From Haemophilus quentini (GTDB taxonomy: Bacteria > Pseudomonadota > Gammaproteobacteria > Enterobacterales > Pasteurellaceae): DNA of 59,631 nt. Within the stretch, counting starts at the first letter, position 1; the number at the start of each line of letters is the position of its first letter. The stretch lies in NCBI GenBank assembly GCA_001752465.1, contig MDJB01000005.1:1-59631 (forward strand), given 5' to 3'. Of this stretch, positions 17,029-28,322 are shown piece after piece. Position numbers and translations under genes: made by a program. The notes below the pieces were generated by a model that searched no databases, was not told the origin of the DNA, and was given only the letters and a program-made list of their open reading frames with translations.

Positions 17029-17418
17029 ATGAAAAAATTAACACTAGCATTAGTTTTAGGTTCAGCTTTAGCGATAACTGGTTGTTTCGATAAAGAAGAA
17101 GCTGCACAAAAAGTTGACGCAGCTAAACAAGTGGCAACATCAATGGTTTCTGAAGCAAAAGACGCAGCAACTAATGCTGTTGCTGATGTTAAAGATGCGG
17201 CTAAACAAGCTTCTACTGAAGTGAAAAACACTGCAGTAGAGAAAGCTGCTGAAGTTAAAGATGCAGCAATGGCACAAGTTGAACAAGTAAAAGATGCAGC
17301 AGCAGCTAAAGTTAGCGAAATGAAAGATGCAGCTACTTCTAAAATGACTGAAGTTAAAGATGCAGTTTCTGAAAAAGCAACTCAAGCAGCTGATGCAGTA
17401 AAAGAAGCTGCAAAATAA
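17029..17418 (+). CDS. Small lipoprotein with 11-residue amphipathic helical repeats
   Basis: A 129-residue protein. A lipoprotein signal peptide ends in the lipobox LAITGC (Cys19). The rest is almost only Ala, Lys, Val, Asp and Glu, built from 11-residue units centred on VKDAA. At DNA level the unit recurs at 17188, 17221, 17254, 17287, 17320 and 17353, an exact 33-bp period. This periodicity is known from apolipoprotein- and LEA-like helices that lie on membranes or other surfaces. The start at 17029 (GGAGAAAATT upstream) is preferred to 17017. It is a lone gene with a following terminator. Function unknown. Confidence 0.85.
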   Translation: MKKLTLALVLGSALAITGCFDKEEAAQKVDAAKQVATSMVSEAKDAATNAVADVKDAAKQASTEVKNTAVEKAAEVKDAAMAQVEQVKDAAAAKVSEMKDAATSKMTEVKDAVSEKATQAADAVKEAAK

Positions 17419-17442
17419 TGCTTTAATCAATTTAAATGATAA

Positions 17443-17476
17443 AATCCCTGTTAAAGAAATTTAATAGGGATTTTTT
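17443..17476 (+). terminator. Terminator after repeat lipoprotein
   Basis: AATCCCT and AGGGATT arms around an AT-rich loop, followed by a T run; 25 bases past the stop. Confidence 0.75.
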
Positions 17477-17493
17477 ATTTAGGAAAACAAAAT

Positions 17494-17760
17494 ATGTTAT
17501 GTGCAATTTATAAAAGTAAAAAGAAACAGGGAAGCTATCTGTATATTGCGAAAAGAGAGGATTTTTCTCAAGTGCCAGAAATGTTACTGAGCCACTTTGG
17601 AAAACCAGAATTAGTGATGATGTTTAATTTACTGGGGAGCAAGCCTCTACATAATGTAGATTGTAATGAGGTATTGGAAAAAATTAAACAACAAGGCTTT
17701 TATTTGCAAATACCAAAACAAGATGATGGTTTATTTAATAGCTTGAGTGAGATCAAATAA
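17494..17760 (+). CDS. ycgL: YcgL domain protein
   Basis: An 88-residue protein of the YcgL family. [44 protein letters not shown] and the ending [11 protein letters not shown] match the E. coli homologue along its length. The family has a small alpha/beta fold; its biochemical role is not settled. TTAGGAAAAC is the ribosome site. It stands alone between two unrelated genes. Confidence 0.9.
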   Translation: MLCAIYKSKKKQGSYLYIAKREDFSQVPEMLLSHFGKPELVMMFNLLGSKPLHNVDCNEVLEKIKQQGFYLQIPKQDDGLFNSLSEIK

Positions 17761-17861
17761 ATTGTTTATTTTTGATACGAAAAAGAGAAAATTTGCGTTA
17801 TCTCAAATTTTTAAAGGAAAAATTCTTTTAAAATCCACCGCACTTTTTAAAGGAGATAAAA

Positions 17862-18590
17862 ATGAGTAGCTTTTTTGTTGCGGGGACCGATACAAATGTG
17901 GGAAAAACCACGGCAACCCGCGCGATTATTCAAGCCTTGCAAAAACAAGGTGTGCAAGTGGTTGGCTATAAACCCATTGCTTGTTGCAGTGAGGAAAGTA
18001 TTTACCCTGCGATGCAAGAAGAAAATACATCAGATTATGATAATTTATCAAATTCAGATGTATTAACATTAATGGATTCTACCAAAGAAAATGTATCCTA
18101 CAAGGATATTAATAGTTATACATTTAGCCATAGCGCGCCAATGCTAACACAAGATAGGACGCGTATTAAGTTGGATAAAATTAATCATGATTTAACTCGA
18201 TTAAATCAAAATTATCAGTCTGTGGTGGTTGAGGGCTCGTTTGGTTTAATGACTCCAATGGCGGAAGGAAAAAGTTTTGCTGATTGGGTTGCGCAACGGA
18301 AAATGCCTGTGGTTCTTGTTGTTGGTATTAAAGATGGTTGTGTGAATCATGCGTTGTTAACTGTGCAAGCGATTCAACAGTTAGGTGTGCCGTTATTGGG
18401 CTGGATAGCTAACCGAGTTAATCCATTATTAAGCCATTATGCAGAAATTGTTGATTTGCTTGTTGAGCATATTGATGCTCCGCTTTTAGGTAAAATTCCT
18501 TATTTGCATAAACCAGAAGAGCAAGAATTGGGACATTATTTGACGGATATTGATAGATTAATGTATATGCAAACAGAGTTAGTCAAATAA
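17862..18590 (+). CDS. bioD: ATP-dependent dethiobiotin synthetase
   Basis: A 242-residue P-loop enzyme that closes the ureido ring of dethiobiotin from diaminopelargonate, CO2 and ATP. The N-terminal GTDTNVGKTTATRA (residues 8-21) is the family P-loop. GYKPIACC, the VEGSFGLMTPM loop and NRVNP are further landmarks. A strong AAAGGAGA precedes the ATG. No other bio genes are adjacent, so it is separated from the rest of the pathway. It ends at a 12-bp perfect hairpin shared with metF. Confidence 0.93.
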   Translation: MSSFFVAGTDTNVGKTTATRAIIQALQKQGVQVVGYKPIACCSEESIYPAMQEENTSDYDNLSNSDVLTLMDSTKENVSYKDINSYTFSHSAPMLTQDRTRIKLDKINHDLTRLNQNYQSVVVEGSFGLMTPMAEGKSFADWVAQRKMPVVLVVGIKDGCVNHALLTVQAIQQLGVPLLGWIANRVNPLLSHYAEIVDLLVEHIDAPLLGKIPYLHKPEEQELGHYLTDIDRLMYMQTELVK

Positions 18591-18618
18591 TAAAGTGTGG
18601 TTAAAGTTTTTTATATTT

Positions 18619-18647
18619 AAATAAGGGCGTAAATAACGCCCTTATTT
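18619..18647. terminator. Bidirectional terminator between bioD and metF
   Basis: AAATAAGGGCGT (18619-18630) pairs perfectly with ACGCCCTTATTT (18636-18647) around a five-base loop, between convergent genes. Confidence 0.9.
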
Positions 18648-18675
18648 CATGGAAGAAAAATACCTTATCTTTAAG

Positions 18676-19617
<942 letters not shown>

Positions 19618-19712
19618 TTATGTATGAGTCAATTTTAATAAATTCATTAAAAACATTAATTTAGTTAATGTAAATAGGTTTCAGTAAAAATACTAAAATA
19701 TTGCATAAAAAA

Positions 19713-19741
19713 TTAGCATTCATGAAATAAATATGTATAAT
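19713..19741 (+). promoter_or_regulatory. Promoter candidate of rplM-rpsI
   Basis: TTAGCA (19713-19718), a 17-bp spacer and a perfect TATAAT (19736-19741) preceded by TG. It would start transcription about 130 bases before rplM, leaving a long leader. Confidence 0.6.
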
Positions 19742-19747
19742 ACAGCG

Positions 19748-20305
<558 letters not shown>

Positions 20306-20321
20306 TCACGAGGTTTAGAAA

Positions 20322-20714
20322 ATGGCAGAGAATCAAAACTACGGCACAGGTCGCCGCAAAAGCTCTTCAGCTCGTGTATTTATCAAACCGGGCAGTGGTA
20401 AAATCACTATCAACCAACGTGAATTAGACGTTTACTTCGGCCGTGAAACTGCGCGCATGGTAGTACGTCAACCATTAGAATTGGTTGAGTTAACTGATAA
20501 ATTAGACCTATACATCACTGTTAAAGGTGGTGGTATTTCTGGTCAAGCGGGTGCAATCCGTCACGGTATCACTCGTGCATTGATGGAATACGATGAAACA
20601 TTACGCCCAGCACTTCGTGCAGCTGGTTTCGTTACTCGTGACGCACGTCGCGTTGAACGTAAAAAAGTGGGTTTACACAAAGCACGTCGTCGTCCACAAT
20701 ACTCAAAACGTTAA
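20322..20714 (+). CDS. rpsI: 30S ribosomal protein S9
   Basis: A 130-residue small-subunit protein. It has the typical [18 protein letters not shown] start, the [19 protein letters not shown] core and the basic C-terminus ending SKR that reaches the P-site tRNA. CGAGGTTTAG precedes the ATG. It ends at a strong hairpin terminator. Confidence 0.98.
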   Translation: MAENQNYGTGRRKSSSARVFIKPGSGKITINQRELDVYFGRETARMVVRQPLELVELTDKLDLYITVKGGGISGQAGAIRHGITRALMEYDETLRPALRAAGFVTRDARRVERKKVGLHKARRRPQYSKR

Positions 20715-20740
20715 TTTTTATTTTCGTTTCGAAAAAGAAA

Positions 20741-20766
20741 AGCAGAGAGAAATCTCTGCTTTTTTG
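20741..20766 (+). terminator. Terminator of rplM-rpsI
   Basis: AGCAGAGA - GAAA - TCTCTGCT hairpin followed by six T, 26 bases after rpsI. Confidence 0.92.
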
Positions 20767-20887
20767 TTATCTAACTTATTGATTATAAAACAATAAAAAA
20801 GAATTATTTGGCAAATGACTTACGCTTTGTGGTAGAATAGACACCCCTTATAAAATATAGAATATTTTTGGATCTTCGGAGGAATAA

Positions 20888-21526
20888 ATGTCCAGCGCAT
20901 CAAGTAAACGTTCAGTAATGACCCTTTTTTCAAATAAAGATGATATTTACTGTCATCAGGTAAAAATTGTTTTAGCTGAAAAAGGTGTACTTTATGAGAA
21001 CGAAGAAGTTGATTTGCAAGCATTACCAGAAGATTTAATGGAATTAAATCCGTATGCTACGGTGCCTACGTTAGTTGATCGTGATCTTGTTTTGTTTAGT
21101 TCGCGGATTATTATGGAATATCTTGACGAGCGTTTTCCGCATCCACCATTAATGCAAGTGTATCCTGTTTCTCGAGCAAAAGATCGCCTTTTGATGTTAC
21201 GAATTGAACAAGATTGGTATCCAACTCTCAAGAAAGCAGAAAATGGTACAGAAAGTGAAAAAGCTGAAGCGCTTAAACAATTAAAAGAAGAACTTTTAGC
21301 GATTACACCAGTTTTCCAGCAAACACCTTATTTCATGAATGAAGAGTTTGGTTTAGTGGACTGTTATGTTGCGCCATTATTATGGAAATTAAAACATTTA
21401 GGCGTGGAATTTACAGGTCCAGGTAGTAAACTGATTAAGGGATATATGGATCGTGTATTTAGTCGAGATTCATTCTTGCAGTCTGTAGGTGAGGCTGCAC
21501 CAAAAAATTTAATGGATGATAAGTAA
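20888..21526 (+). CDS. sspA: Stringent starvation protein A
   Basis: A 212-residue RNA-polymerase-associated protein with a glutathione-transferase fold but no transferase activity in the family. The thioredoxin-like N-terminal part (SVMTLFSNKDDIYCHQVKIVLAEKGV, then NPYATVPTLVDRDLVLFSSRIIMEYLDERFPHP) is followed by the helical C-terminal domain. A strong GGAGGAATAA precedes the ATG. Its TAA overlaps the sspB ATG by one base. The rplM-rpsI-sspA-sspB order is as in E. coli. Confidence 0.96.
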   Translation: MSSASSKRSVMTLFSNKDDIYCHQVKIVLAEKGVLYENEEVDLQALPEDLMELNPYATVPTLVDRDLVLFSSRIIMEYLDERFPHPPLMQVYPVSRAKDRLLMLRIEQDWYPTLKKAENGTESEKAEALKQLKEELLAITPVFQQTPYFMNEEFGLVDCYVAPLLWKLKHLGVEFTGPGSKLIKGYMDRVFSRDSFLQSVGEAAPKNLMDDK

Positions 21527-21978
21527 TGGAATACAAAGCTTCCCCTAAGCGCCCTTATTTATTACGCGCCTATTATGATTGGCTAGTAGATAATAGTTTC
21601 ACGCCTTATTTAGTCGTTGATGCGACTTACTTAGGCGTAAATGTTCCTATCGAATATGTAAAAGATGAACAGATTGTATTGAACTTGTCTGCCAATGCTA
21701 CGGGCAATTTACAACTTACAAATGATTTCATCCAGTTTAATGCCCGATTTAAAGGTGTTTCTCGTGAACTGTATATTCCAATGGGCGCAGCGCTTGCGAT
21801 CTATGCTCGTGAAAATGGTGATGGCGTGATGTTTGAGCCAGAAGAAGTTTACGATGAACTTAATTCTGAGCCAGATACTGAACAACCAACTAGTTTTCAT
21901 GAGGCTGTAGATAGCCCTAGAAAACGAGAAGAAAAAAAGAAAACAAAATCAGCTTCTCATTTAAGAATTGTTGATTAA
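21526..21978 (+). CDS. sspB: ClpXP adaptor protein SspB
   Basis: A 150-residue adaptor that delivers SsrA-tagged and RseA-type substrates to ClpXP. The folded domain (about residues 5-110: RPYLLRAYYDWLVDNSFTPYLVVD, then LNLSANATGNLQLTNDFIQFNARFKGV) binds the tag. An acidic linker leads to a basic C-terminus whose end HLRIVD is the ClpX-docking tail type. Coupled to sspA through TAATG. Confidence 0.95.
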   Translation: MEYKASPKRPYLLRAYYDWLVDNSFTPYLVVDATYLGVNVPIEYVKDEQIVLNLSANATGNLQLTNDFIQFNARFKGVSRELYIPMGAALAIYARENGDGVMFEPEEVYDELNSEPDTEQPTSFHEAVDSPRKREEKKKTKSASHLRIVD

Positions 21979-21982
21979 GAAA

Positions 21983-22016
21983 AAACGCGATGAAGTTACC
22001 ATCGCGTTTATTTTTA
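21983..22016. terminator. Bidirectional terminator between sspB and dxs
   Basis: AAACGCGATG (21983-21992) and CATCGCGTTT (22000-22009) form a 10-bp stem between convergent genes, with T-rich sequence on the right. Confidence 0.88.
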
Positions 22017-23891
22017 TAAATTGTCCTGTTTTGCAATAAAGTTGAGAATTTTTTCTTCAATTCCTTTTGAATCTAATTCCAAATCTTTTAATGCTTCTTG
22101 CTGTGTTGCTTGTGGAATAAAATAATCTGGCAAACCAAGCTGTAAAAGTGCGGTCGATTTTCCAGATGAATTTAGTACTTCCGCAACAGCAGATCCCGCT
22201 CCACCTTGAATTGCATTTTCTTCTAATGTGACCAAATAATCATGAGTTTGTGCAAGCACATTAATCATTTCAATATCAATCGGTTTCACAAAACGCATAT
22301 CGACAACAGTGGCATTGAGTTTTTCTGATGCCTCTAACGCGGATGGTAACAGGGTACCAAAATTTAAAATCGCAATTTTTTGACCTTCTCGAATTAAACG
22401 TGATTTACCGATAGGAAGCATTTCTAAAGGTGTTAGTTTAACACCAATGGCATTTCCACGAGGATAGCGTACAGCAGCAGGTTTTCCACATTGATAACCT
22501 GTATAGAGCATTTGACGGCATTCATTTTCATCACTTGGTGTCATGATGATCATATTTGGAATGCAACGCATAAAGCTGAGATCAAATGCTCCTTGGTGTG
22601 TTGGGCCATCAGCGCCTACGATACCCGCTCGATCAATTGCAAATAATACAGGGAGATTTTGAATTGCAACATCGTGAATTAATTGATCGTAAGCACGTTG
22701 TAGAAATGTCGAGTAAATCGCAACTACGGGTTTATATCCGCCAATAGCAAGTCCAGTGGCAAACGTGACGGCGTGTTGTTCAGCAATCGCCACATCAAAA
22801 TATTGTTCTGGAAAACGTTGGGAAAACTCCACCATGCCAGAGCCTTCACGCATTGCAGGTGTGATACCAATAATTTTGGAATCTTTTTCTGCCATTTCGC
22901 ATAGCCAATCACCAAAAATCTTCGAATAAGTTGGTTTGGTATTGTGTTTAGGCAATTCTCCACTTATTGGATCAAATTTTGGTACGCCGTGGAAACCAAT
23001 TGGATCTTTTTCTGCGGGCGCGTATCCTTTACCTTTCTTCGTTTTTATATGTAAGAATTGTGGTCCTTTCAGATTACGCATATTTGTAAGTGTTGCTACT
23101 AATTCATCAATATTATGCCCATCCACTGGACCAATATAATTAAAACCGAATTCTTCAAATAATGTACTTTCTGGCGAGAACATCACTCCTTTCATATGTT
23201 CTTCGGTTTTTTTCATAAAGTTTTTTACAGGTGGAACTTTATCGAGAATTTTTTTACTTCCATCTCGTAATGTGGAGTAGATAGAACCAGAGAAAATCCG
23301 AGCAAGGTGATTGTTCAGTGCACCGACATTTTCTGAAATAGACATTTCATTGTCATTTAAAATGACCAACATATCAGTGTGAACAGAACCTGCGTGATTC
23401 AGAGCTTCAAAAGCCATTCCTGCAGTAATTGCGCCGTCACCGATGATGCATACCGTTTTTCTACCTGCATTTTCTCGTTCTGCGGCTACAGCAATACCTA
23501 ATCCAGCACTAATAGAAGTAGAGGAGTGGCCAACGCTTAACACGTCAAATTCACTTTCTTCACGCCAAGGGAAAGGATGAATACCGTTTTTTTGGCGAAT
23601 TGTGGACATTTGATCTCGACGACCCGTTAAAATTTTGTGTGGATAAGCTTGATGTCCAACATCCCAAATTAACTGATCAAACGGTGTTTTATATACGTAA
23701 TGTAGTACAACGGTTAGCTCTACAGTGCCTAAACCTGATGCTAAATGCCCGCTAGTTTGACTAACAGATTCTAAAAGATAACCGCGTAATTCTTGGCAGA
23801 GTTGTGGTAGCTGATCTTTATTTAAAAGACGCAAATCTTCTGGTGAATTAATCAAAGATAATAAGGGGTAATTGTTCATATTGTTAGTCAT
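22014..23891 (-). CDS. dxs: 1-deoxy-D-xylulose-5-phosphate synthase
   Basis: A 625-residue thiamin-diphosphate enzyme making DXP from pyruvate and glyceraldehyde-3-P, the first step of the MEP isoprenoid pathway. The TPP motif runs from [22 protein letters not shown] to LNDNEMSIS; the transketolase-like middle has [24 protein letters not shown] and [17 protein letters not shown]. Two starts are possible (23891, or Met at 23879); the latter better matches E. coli. It is last in the xseB-ispA-dxs operon, 54 bases after ispA. Confidence 0.96.
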   Translation of the reverse strand: MTNNMNNYPLLSLINSPEDLRLLNKDQLPQLCQELRGYLLESVSQTSGHLASGLGTVELTVVLHYVYKTPFDQLIWDVGHQAYPHKILTGRRDQMSTIRQKNGIHPFPWREESEFDVLSVGHSSTSISAGLGIAVAAERENAGRKTVCIIGDGAITAGMAFEALNHAGSVHTDMLVILNDNEMSISENVGALNNHLARIFSGSIYSTLRDGSKKILDKVPPVKNFMKKTEEHMKGVMFSPESTLFEEFGFNYIGPVDGHNIDELVATLTNMRNLKGPQFLHIKTKKGKGYAPAEKDPIGFHGVPKFDPISGELPKHNTKPTYSKIFGDWLCEMAEKDSKIIGITPAMREGSGMVEFSQRFPEQYFDVAIAEQHAVTFATGLAIGGYKPVVAIYSTFLQRAYDQLIHDVAIQNLPVLFAIDRAGIVGADGPTHQGAFDLSFMRCIPNMIIMTPSDENECRQMLYTGYQCGKPAAVRYPRGNAIGVKLTPLEMLPIGKSRLIREGQKIAILNFGTLLPSALEASEKLNATVVDMRFVKPIDIEMINVLAQTHDYLVTLEENAIQGGAGSAVAEVLNSSGKSTALLQLGLPDYFIPQATQQEALKDLELDSKGIEEKILNFIAKQDNL

Positions 23892-23945
23892 TTTAAAAAC
23901 GTTATAATTTTTGACCGCACTTTGTGAGCATTGATGCGGTCGGTA

Positions 23946-24836
23946 TTAACTTTTTCTAGTAATAATAAATTCAGCTAATGCACGAAGTGCGATCGTATCA
24001 AAAGGAATTTTTTCTAATTCAGACAACGCACTTTGATATAGATCTTGCGCTTTTTGTTTTGCGCCGCTTAACCCAAGTAATTTGGGATATGTACTTTTAT
24101 CTAAATCAAGATCGGAGCCGACTTGTTTACCAATTTCTGCGCTATCACCCTCAATATCTAAAATATCATCTTGAACTTGAAAGGCTAATCCAATGGCTTC
24201 CGCATATTGTGTTAAGGATTGTTCTAACGTTTTGTCGGTAAAATGCGGAGAACAAATGAAACCTAATTTTAATGCAGCAATCAGCAATGCGCCCGTTTTG
24301 TTACGATGGATTAATTCTAATTCACTTAAACTAATTTGTTTATGCTCAGAAACAAGATCTAAACTTTGCCCTAAGCACATTCCTTGTACGCCAGAGCCTT
24401 GAGCTAAAATTTGAACTAAAGCCAGTTTTTGTTCAGCAGAAATATTTGGTGTTTTAGTTAACATTTCAAAAGCAAAACTTTGCAGCGCATCGCCTGCAAG
24501 AATAGCCGTAGCTTCATCAAATTGGATATGACAAGTAGGATGTCCACGACGTAGATTGTCATCATCCATTGCTGGTAAATCATCGTGAATTAAGGAATAG
24601 GCATGAATGGCTTCAATAGCGGCAGCGGCGTAATCTAAGGTTTGTTTATCTGCACCAAGCATTTTACCTGTAGCGTAAACTAAAAAAGGTCTAACCCGTT
24701 TACCACCAAGTAATAATGCGTATTTCATAGCCTCAAGTAAAGGCGAATTATAACTTTCAATGCCCTCAAATTGGGCTTCTAAAAAGCGATTGATACGAGT
24801 TTGAACCTGTTGTAATTCTTCAGAAAAGTTACCCAT
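23946..24836 (-). CDS. ispA: Farnesyl diphosphate synthase (geranyltranstransferase)
   Basis: A 296-residue trans-prenyltransferase that condenses IPP with DMAPP and GPP to FPP. The two aspartate-rich motifs are LIHDDLPAMDDDNLRRGHPTCH (about residues 83-104) and VQDDILDIEGD (about 223-233), with GGKRVRPFLVYATG and the lysine-bearing GKQVGSDLDLDKSTYP as further landmarks. The ATG overlaps the xseB stop by one base; dxs follows. The pathway partners are thus cotranscribed. Confidence 0.96.
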   Translation of the reverse strand: MGNFSEELQQVQTRINRFLEAQFEGIESYNSPLLEAMKYALLLGGKRVRPFLVYATGKMLGADKQTLDYAAAAIEAIHAYSLIHDDLPAMDDDNLRRGHPTCHIQFDEATAILAGDALQSFAFEMLTKTPNISAEQKLALVQILAQGSGVQGMCLGQSLDLVSEHKQISLSELELIHRNKTGALLIAALKLGFICSPHFTDKTLEQSLTQYAEAIGLAFQVQDDILDIEGDSAEIGKQVGSDLDLDKSTYPKLLGLSGAKQKAQDLYQSALSELEKIPFDTIALRALAEFIITRKS

Positions 24837-25075
24837 TAAGCATTCCCTTTATAATCATTCAGTGGGGCATCTTCAGTTTTTTGCAATAAGATCTGAATAC
24901 GTTGTTCTGCTTGTTGTAAACGTTCTTGCCCTAACTTAGCGAGTTGCACACCTTGTTCAAATTCTTTTAACGCTTCTTCTAACGGTAGATCGCCATTTTC
25001 TAAATGTATAACAATATTTTCTAACTGCGCTAACGTTGTTTCAAAATCTTGTGAAGATGCGGGTTTACGCGCCAT
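24836..25075 (-). CDS. xseB: Exodeoxyribonuclease VII small subunit
   Basis: A 79-residue helical subunit that binds XseA to form ExoVII, which degrades single-stranded [57 protein letters not shown] matches E. coli XseB. The start is set at the ATG at 25075 with AAGGAT seven bases upstream; the in-frame GTG at 25093 overlaps that ribosome site. First gene of the operon with ispA and dxs, divergent from thiI. Confidence 0.95.
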   Translation of the reverse strand: MARKPASSQDFETTLAQLENIVIHLENGDLPLEEALKEFEQGVQLAKLGQERLQQAEQRIQILLQKTEDAPLNDYKGNA

Positions 25076-25233
25076 GGAATTATCCTTTTTCACGGTAAAA
25101 ATTGCTTGCCATTGTACTGTATTTTACTTGAGTTGTTAAAAATTTATTTCAAGCTAGGACCAGTAGACTTTTCACTATCTTTGCGTAAAATACTCGCCAC
25201 TTTAAATACCCAAGAAATACCTAAGCTATTTAT

Positions 25234-26694
25234 ATGAAATTTATCGTTAAACTTTTCCCTGAAATTATGATTAAAAGCGAAACTGTGCGTAAACGTTTTG
25301 CAAAAATTTTGACCTCTAATATCCGCAATATTTTACAGAAATATGATGAAGAAACTGCAGTTGTACGTCACTGGGATTACATTGAAGTGCGGTCAAAAAA
25401 TGAAGAAAATCGTGAAGAATTAATCGCCTTGTTACAACGTATTCCTGGTATTCATCATTTTTTAGAAGTTGAAGAAAAACCGTTTACCGATTTACATCAT
25501 ATTTTTGAATTGACGCTTGCTGATGTCGCGCAACAACTTCAAGGCAAAACCTTTTGCGTTCGAGTAAAGCGTAAAGGAAAACATAAATTTAGTTCTATTG
25601 AAGCAGAACGTTATATCGGCGGTGGATTAAATCAACACATTGAAAGCGCAAAAGTGCGGTTGAAAAATCCAGATGTGACTGTTCGTATTGATATTGAAGA
25701 TGACAAAATGATGTTAGTTAAAGCACGTCACGCAGGGATTGGCGGTTATCCGATTGGTACGCAAGAGGATGTGCTTTCTTTAATTTCGGGGGGATTTGAT
25801 TCAGGTGTATCGAGTTACATGCTGATTCGTCGTGGCTCTCGAGTTCATTATTGTTTCTTTAATCTTGGCGGCGCAGCCCATGAAATTGGCGTTAAACAAA
25901 TGGCTTATCATATTTGGCAACGCTATAGCTCTTCACATAAAGTACGCTTTATTGCGATTAACTTTGAGGGGGTTGTCGGTGAGATTTTAGAGAAAGTCGA
26001 TAACGGCCAAATGGGCGTTGTATTAAAACGGATGATGGTGCGAGCAGCAAGTAAAGTCGCTCAACGTTTTAATATTGAAGCGATTGTGACAGGGGAGGCA
26101 TTAGGACAAGTTTCTAGCCAAACTTTAACCAATTTACGCTTGATTGATGAAGCCGCTGATGCCTTAGTATTACGCCCATTAATTACGCACGATAAAGAAC
26201 AAATTATCGCAATGGCGAAAGAAATTGGCACTGACGATATTGCAAAATCTATGCCGGAGTTTTGTGGGGTGATTTCAAAAAATCCTACAATCAAAGCGGT
26301 TCGTGAAAAGATTCTAGAAGAAGAAGGGCATTTTAATTTTGAGATTCTTGAAAGTGCGGTGCAAAATGCGAAATATTTAGATATTCGCCAGATCGCAGAA
26401 GAAACAGAAAAAGAAGTCGTAGAAGTCGAGGCAATTTCTGTATTAGGTGAAAATGAAGTGATTTTGGATATTCGTAGCCCAGAAGAAACGGATGAAAATC
26501 CATTTGAATCAGATACACATGAAGTCATTCAAATGCCGTTCTACAAACTTTCTTCTCAATTTGGTAGCCTTGATCAAAGTAAAAATTACGTGTTGTATTG
26601 TGAACGTGGTGTGATGAGCAAATTACAAGCCTTATATTTGAAAGAAAATGGTTTTTCAAATGTGCGCGTATTTGCAAAAATATTCATTAATTAG
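25234..26694 (+). CDS. thiI: tRNA 4-thiouridine synthase / thiazole sulfurtransferase ThiI
   Basis: A 486-residue enzyme that inserts sulfur at U8 of tRNA and feeds sulfur to thiamin thiazole. N-terminal NFLD/THUMP region (about 1-165), PP-loop ATPase motif [12 protein letters not shown] near residue 185, and a C-terminal rhodanese domain whose YCERGVMS Cys (about 457) is the persulfide carrier. The full-length form with rhodanese domain is the gammaproteobacterial type. The ATG at 25234 has no strong ribosome site. yqcC follows after 10 bases. Confidence 0.96.
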   Translation: MKFIVKLFPEIMIKSETVRKRFAKILTSNIRNILQKYDEETAVVRHWDYIEVRSKNEENREELIALLQRIPGIHHFLEVEEKPFTDLHHIFELTLADVAQQLQGKTFCVRVKRKGKHKFSSIEAERYIGGGLNQHIESAKVRLKNPDVTVRIDIEDDKMMLVKARHAGIGGYPIGTQEDVLSLISGGFDSGVSSYMLIRRGSRVHYCFFNLGGAAHEIGVKQMAYHIWQRYSSSHKVRFIAINFEGVVGEILEKVDNGQMGVVLKRMMVRAASKVAQRFNIEAIVTGEALGQVSSQTLTNLRLIDEAADALVLRPLITHDKEQIIAMAKEIGTDDIAKSMPEFCGVISKNPTIKAVREKILEEEGHFNFEILESAVQNAKYLDIRQIAEETEKEVVEVEAISVLGENEVILDIRSPEETDENPFESDTHEVIQMPFYKLSSQFGSLDQSKNYVLYCERGVMSKLQALYLKENGFSNVRVFAKIFIN

Positions 26695-26704
26695 GACATA
26701 AAAT

Positions 26705-27025
26705 ATGCGTAATCAAATTAAACAGCATCTTGAACAGCTTCAAATTACCATGCAGCAGCTTAATTTATGGCAAACGATGCCCCCTGCTGCAGAGGCCTTT
26801 TTAAGTGAGGAGCCTTTTTCAATTGATACGATGTCTGCTGAAGAGTGGCTACAGTGGGTATTTATTCCACGCATGCAGGCATTGTTAGAAAGCGGTGCTA
26901 CTTTACCAAATAAAATTGCTATTTCTCCTTATATTGAAGAAGCAATGACGGAATTTGATGAGTTACAACAACTATTAACTCCTTTAGTTGCTTTAGAAGA
27001 ACTTCTGAATAAGAACGAATGTTAG
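26705..27025 (+). CDS. yqcC: YqcC family protein
   Basis: A 106-residue helical protein of the YqcC/DUF446 family. LNLWQTMPPAAEAFLSEEPFSIDTMSAEEWLQWVFIPRMQALLESGATLPNKIAISPYIEEAM is the family signature. It overlaps truC by 7 bases, as the pair does in E. coli, so a role linked to the pseudouridine synthase is plausible but not shown. Confidence 0.92.
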   Translation: MRNQIKQHLEQLQITMQQLNLWQTMPPAAEAFLSEEPFSIDTMSAEEWLQWVFIPRMQALLESGATLPNKIAISPYIEEAMTEFDELQQLLTPLVALEELLNKNEC

Positions 27026-27738
27026 AAATTTTATATCAAGATGAGTTTATCGTTGCGGTGAATAAGCCTGCTGGTATGCTGGTTCATCGTAGTTGGTTAG
27101 ATCCTCACGAAACTCAATTTGTGATGCAAACTTTGCGAGATCAAATTGGTCAACATGTATTTCCTATTCATCGTTTAGATCGACCGACATCTGGCGTGTT
27201 GTTATTTGCATTGAGTAGTGAAATTGCGAATTTAATGTGTGAACAGTTTGAGCAAAAGTGCGTTCAGAAATCTTATTTTGCTGTAGTGCGTGGGTATCTA
27301 CAGGGAAAAGAGCGGATAGATTATCCACTAAAAATCCAATTGGATAAAATCGCAGATAAATTTTCTCAAGAAGATAAAGAGCCTCAAGAAGCCATTACTG
27401 ATTATGAAGGATTAAAAATAGTCGAAATGCCTTATCCTGCTGGTCGTTACCAAACGACACGTTATTCTTTAGTTAAATTAATTCCTCATACAGGCAGAAA
27501 ACACCAATTACGTCGCCATATGAAACATATTTTTCACCCAATTTTAGGTGATACGCAATATGGTGATTTGCATCAAAATCGTGCGTTAACCTTGCATCTT
27601 GGCTGTTCTCGGTTATTTTTACATTCTAATAGTTTGTCTTTTATTCATCCAATAACGAAAGAGCAAATAACAATTACAGCAGGATTAGATGAACAATGGC
27701 ATCAATTAATGAATCAATTTGGATGGGAAAATGTTTGA
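27019..27738 (+). CDS. truC: tRNA pseudouridine(65) synthase TruC
   Basis: A 239-residue RluA-family synthase that converts U65 of certain tRNAs to pseudouridine. The catalytic motif [14 protein letters not shown] places the Asp near residue 54. [30 protein letters not shown] is the second conserved block. It overlaps yqcC upstream and the yoaH-type gene downstream, making a tight three-gene run. Confidence 0.94.
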   Translation: MLEILYQDEFIVAVNKPAGMLVHRSWLDPHETQFVMQTLRDQIGQHVFPIHRLDRPTSGVLLFALSSEIANLMCEQFEQKCVQKSYFAVVRGYLQGKERIDYPLKIQLDKIADKFSQEDKEPQEAITDYEGLKIVEMPYPAGRYQTTRYSLVKLIPHTGRKHQLRRHMKHIFHPILGDTQYGDLHQNRALTLHLGCSRLFLHSNSLSFIHPITKEQITITAGLDEQWHQLMNQFGWENV

Positions 27739-27889
27739 TATTAACTTAACACACGAACAGCAACAAAAAGCAGTTGAACAAATTCAAAAACTTATGGCAA
27801 AAGGGATTAGTAGCGGAGAAGCGATTCAAATAGTGGCGAAGGCACTACGAGAAATTCATAAAAATGATAAAAAAACTCCAGGAAATTAA
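27731..27889 (+). CDS. yoaH: UPF0181 protein, YoaH-like
   Basis: A 52-residue protein. [36 protein letters not shown] matches E. coli YoaH ([17 protein letters not shown]...). It overlaps the end of truC by 8 bases and is read in another frame, so it is easily missed. No known biochemical function; the overlap suggests coupled translation with truC. Confidence 0.9.
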   Translation: MFDINLTHEQQQKAVEQIQKLMAKGISSGEAIQIVAKALREIHKNDKKTPGN

Positions 27890-28033
27890 ATTTTTTGTGA
27901 TCTACTTATCATTTTTGAATATTGCTCATTGCATAACCGATCAAAATATTTAAATATAACGTCCATACGAGGTGATAAGGCGAGAGTCTTATTGATTTAT
28001 TGTTTTAGTAGGCGAAGCCTAGAGAGGTCTTTT

Positions 28034-28252
28034 ATGGAAATTGGTGTTGTGAAATGGTTCAATAATGCAAAAGGATTTGGTTTCATTTCCGCAGAAGGCG
28101 TGGATGCCGATATTTTTGCACATTATTCAGTGATTGAAATGGACGGTTATCGTTCATTAAAAGCTGGTCAAAAGGTGCAATTTGAAGTTATCCACGGAGA
28201 CAAAGGATCTCATGCCACGAAAATAATTCCACTTGTGGATAATCAAGAGTAA
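28034..28252 (+). CDS. cspD: Cold-shock-domain protein CspD
   Basis: A 72-residue OB-fold protein with RNP1 KGFGFI and RNP2 DIFAHYSVI binding single-stranded nucleic acid. E. coli CspD is made in stationary phase and inhibits replication; WFNNAKGFGFISAEGVDADIFAHYSVI fits that subgroup. The start at 28034 gives the family N-terminus MEIGVVKWFNN, with GAGAGGTC upstream; the frame open to 27929 is leader RNA, not protein. A small TAGGC-GAA-GCCTA hairpin (about 28009-28021) lies just before the ribosome site. Confidence 0.93.
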   Translation: MEIGVVKWFNNAKGFGFISAEGVDADIFAHYSVIEMDGYRSLKAGQKVQFEVIHGDKGSHATKIIPLVDNQE

Positions 28253-28290
28253 TGCGAATACTCTAAATTTTTCTCTATTAGTCCTAACTC

Positions 28291-28322
28291 AAAAAGACAA
28301 GAATTGCAGCTTGTCTTTTTTA
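28291..28322. terminator. Bidirectional terminator between cspD and matP
   Basis: AAAAAGACAAG (28291-28301) and CTTGTCTTTTT (28310-28320) form an 11-bp stem between convergent genes; A-rich on the left, T-rich on the right. Confidence 0.88.

Noticed and set aside
17140-17430. Minus-strand open frame of 96 codons, Cys/Phe/Ser-rich
   Set aside because: It is the complement of the repetitive lipoprotein gene; its composition is an artefact of the repeats.
26061-26528. Minus-strand open frame of 155 codons within thiI
   Set aside because: Shadow of thiI; low-complexity Ser/Ile translation, no ribosome site.
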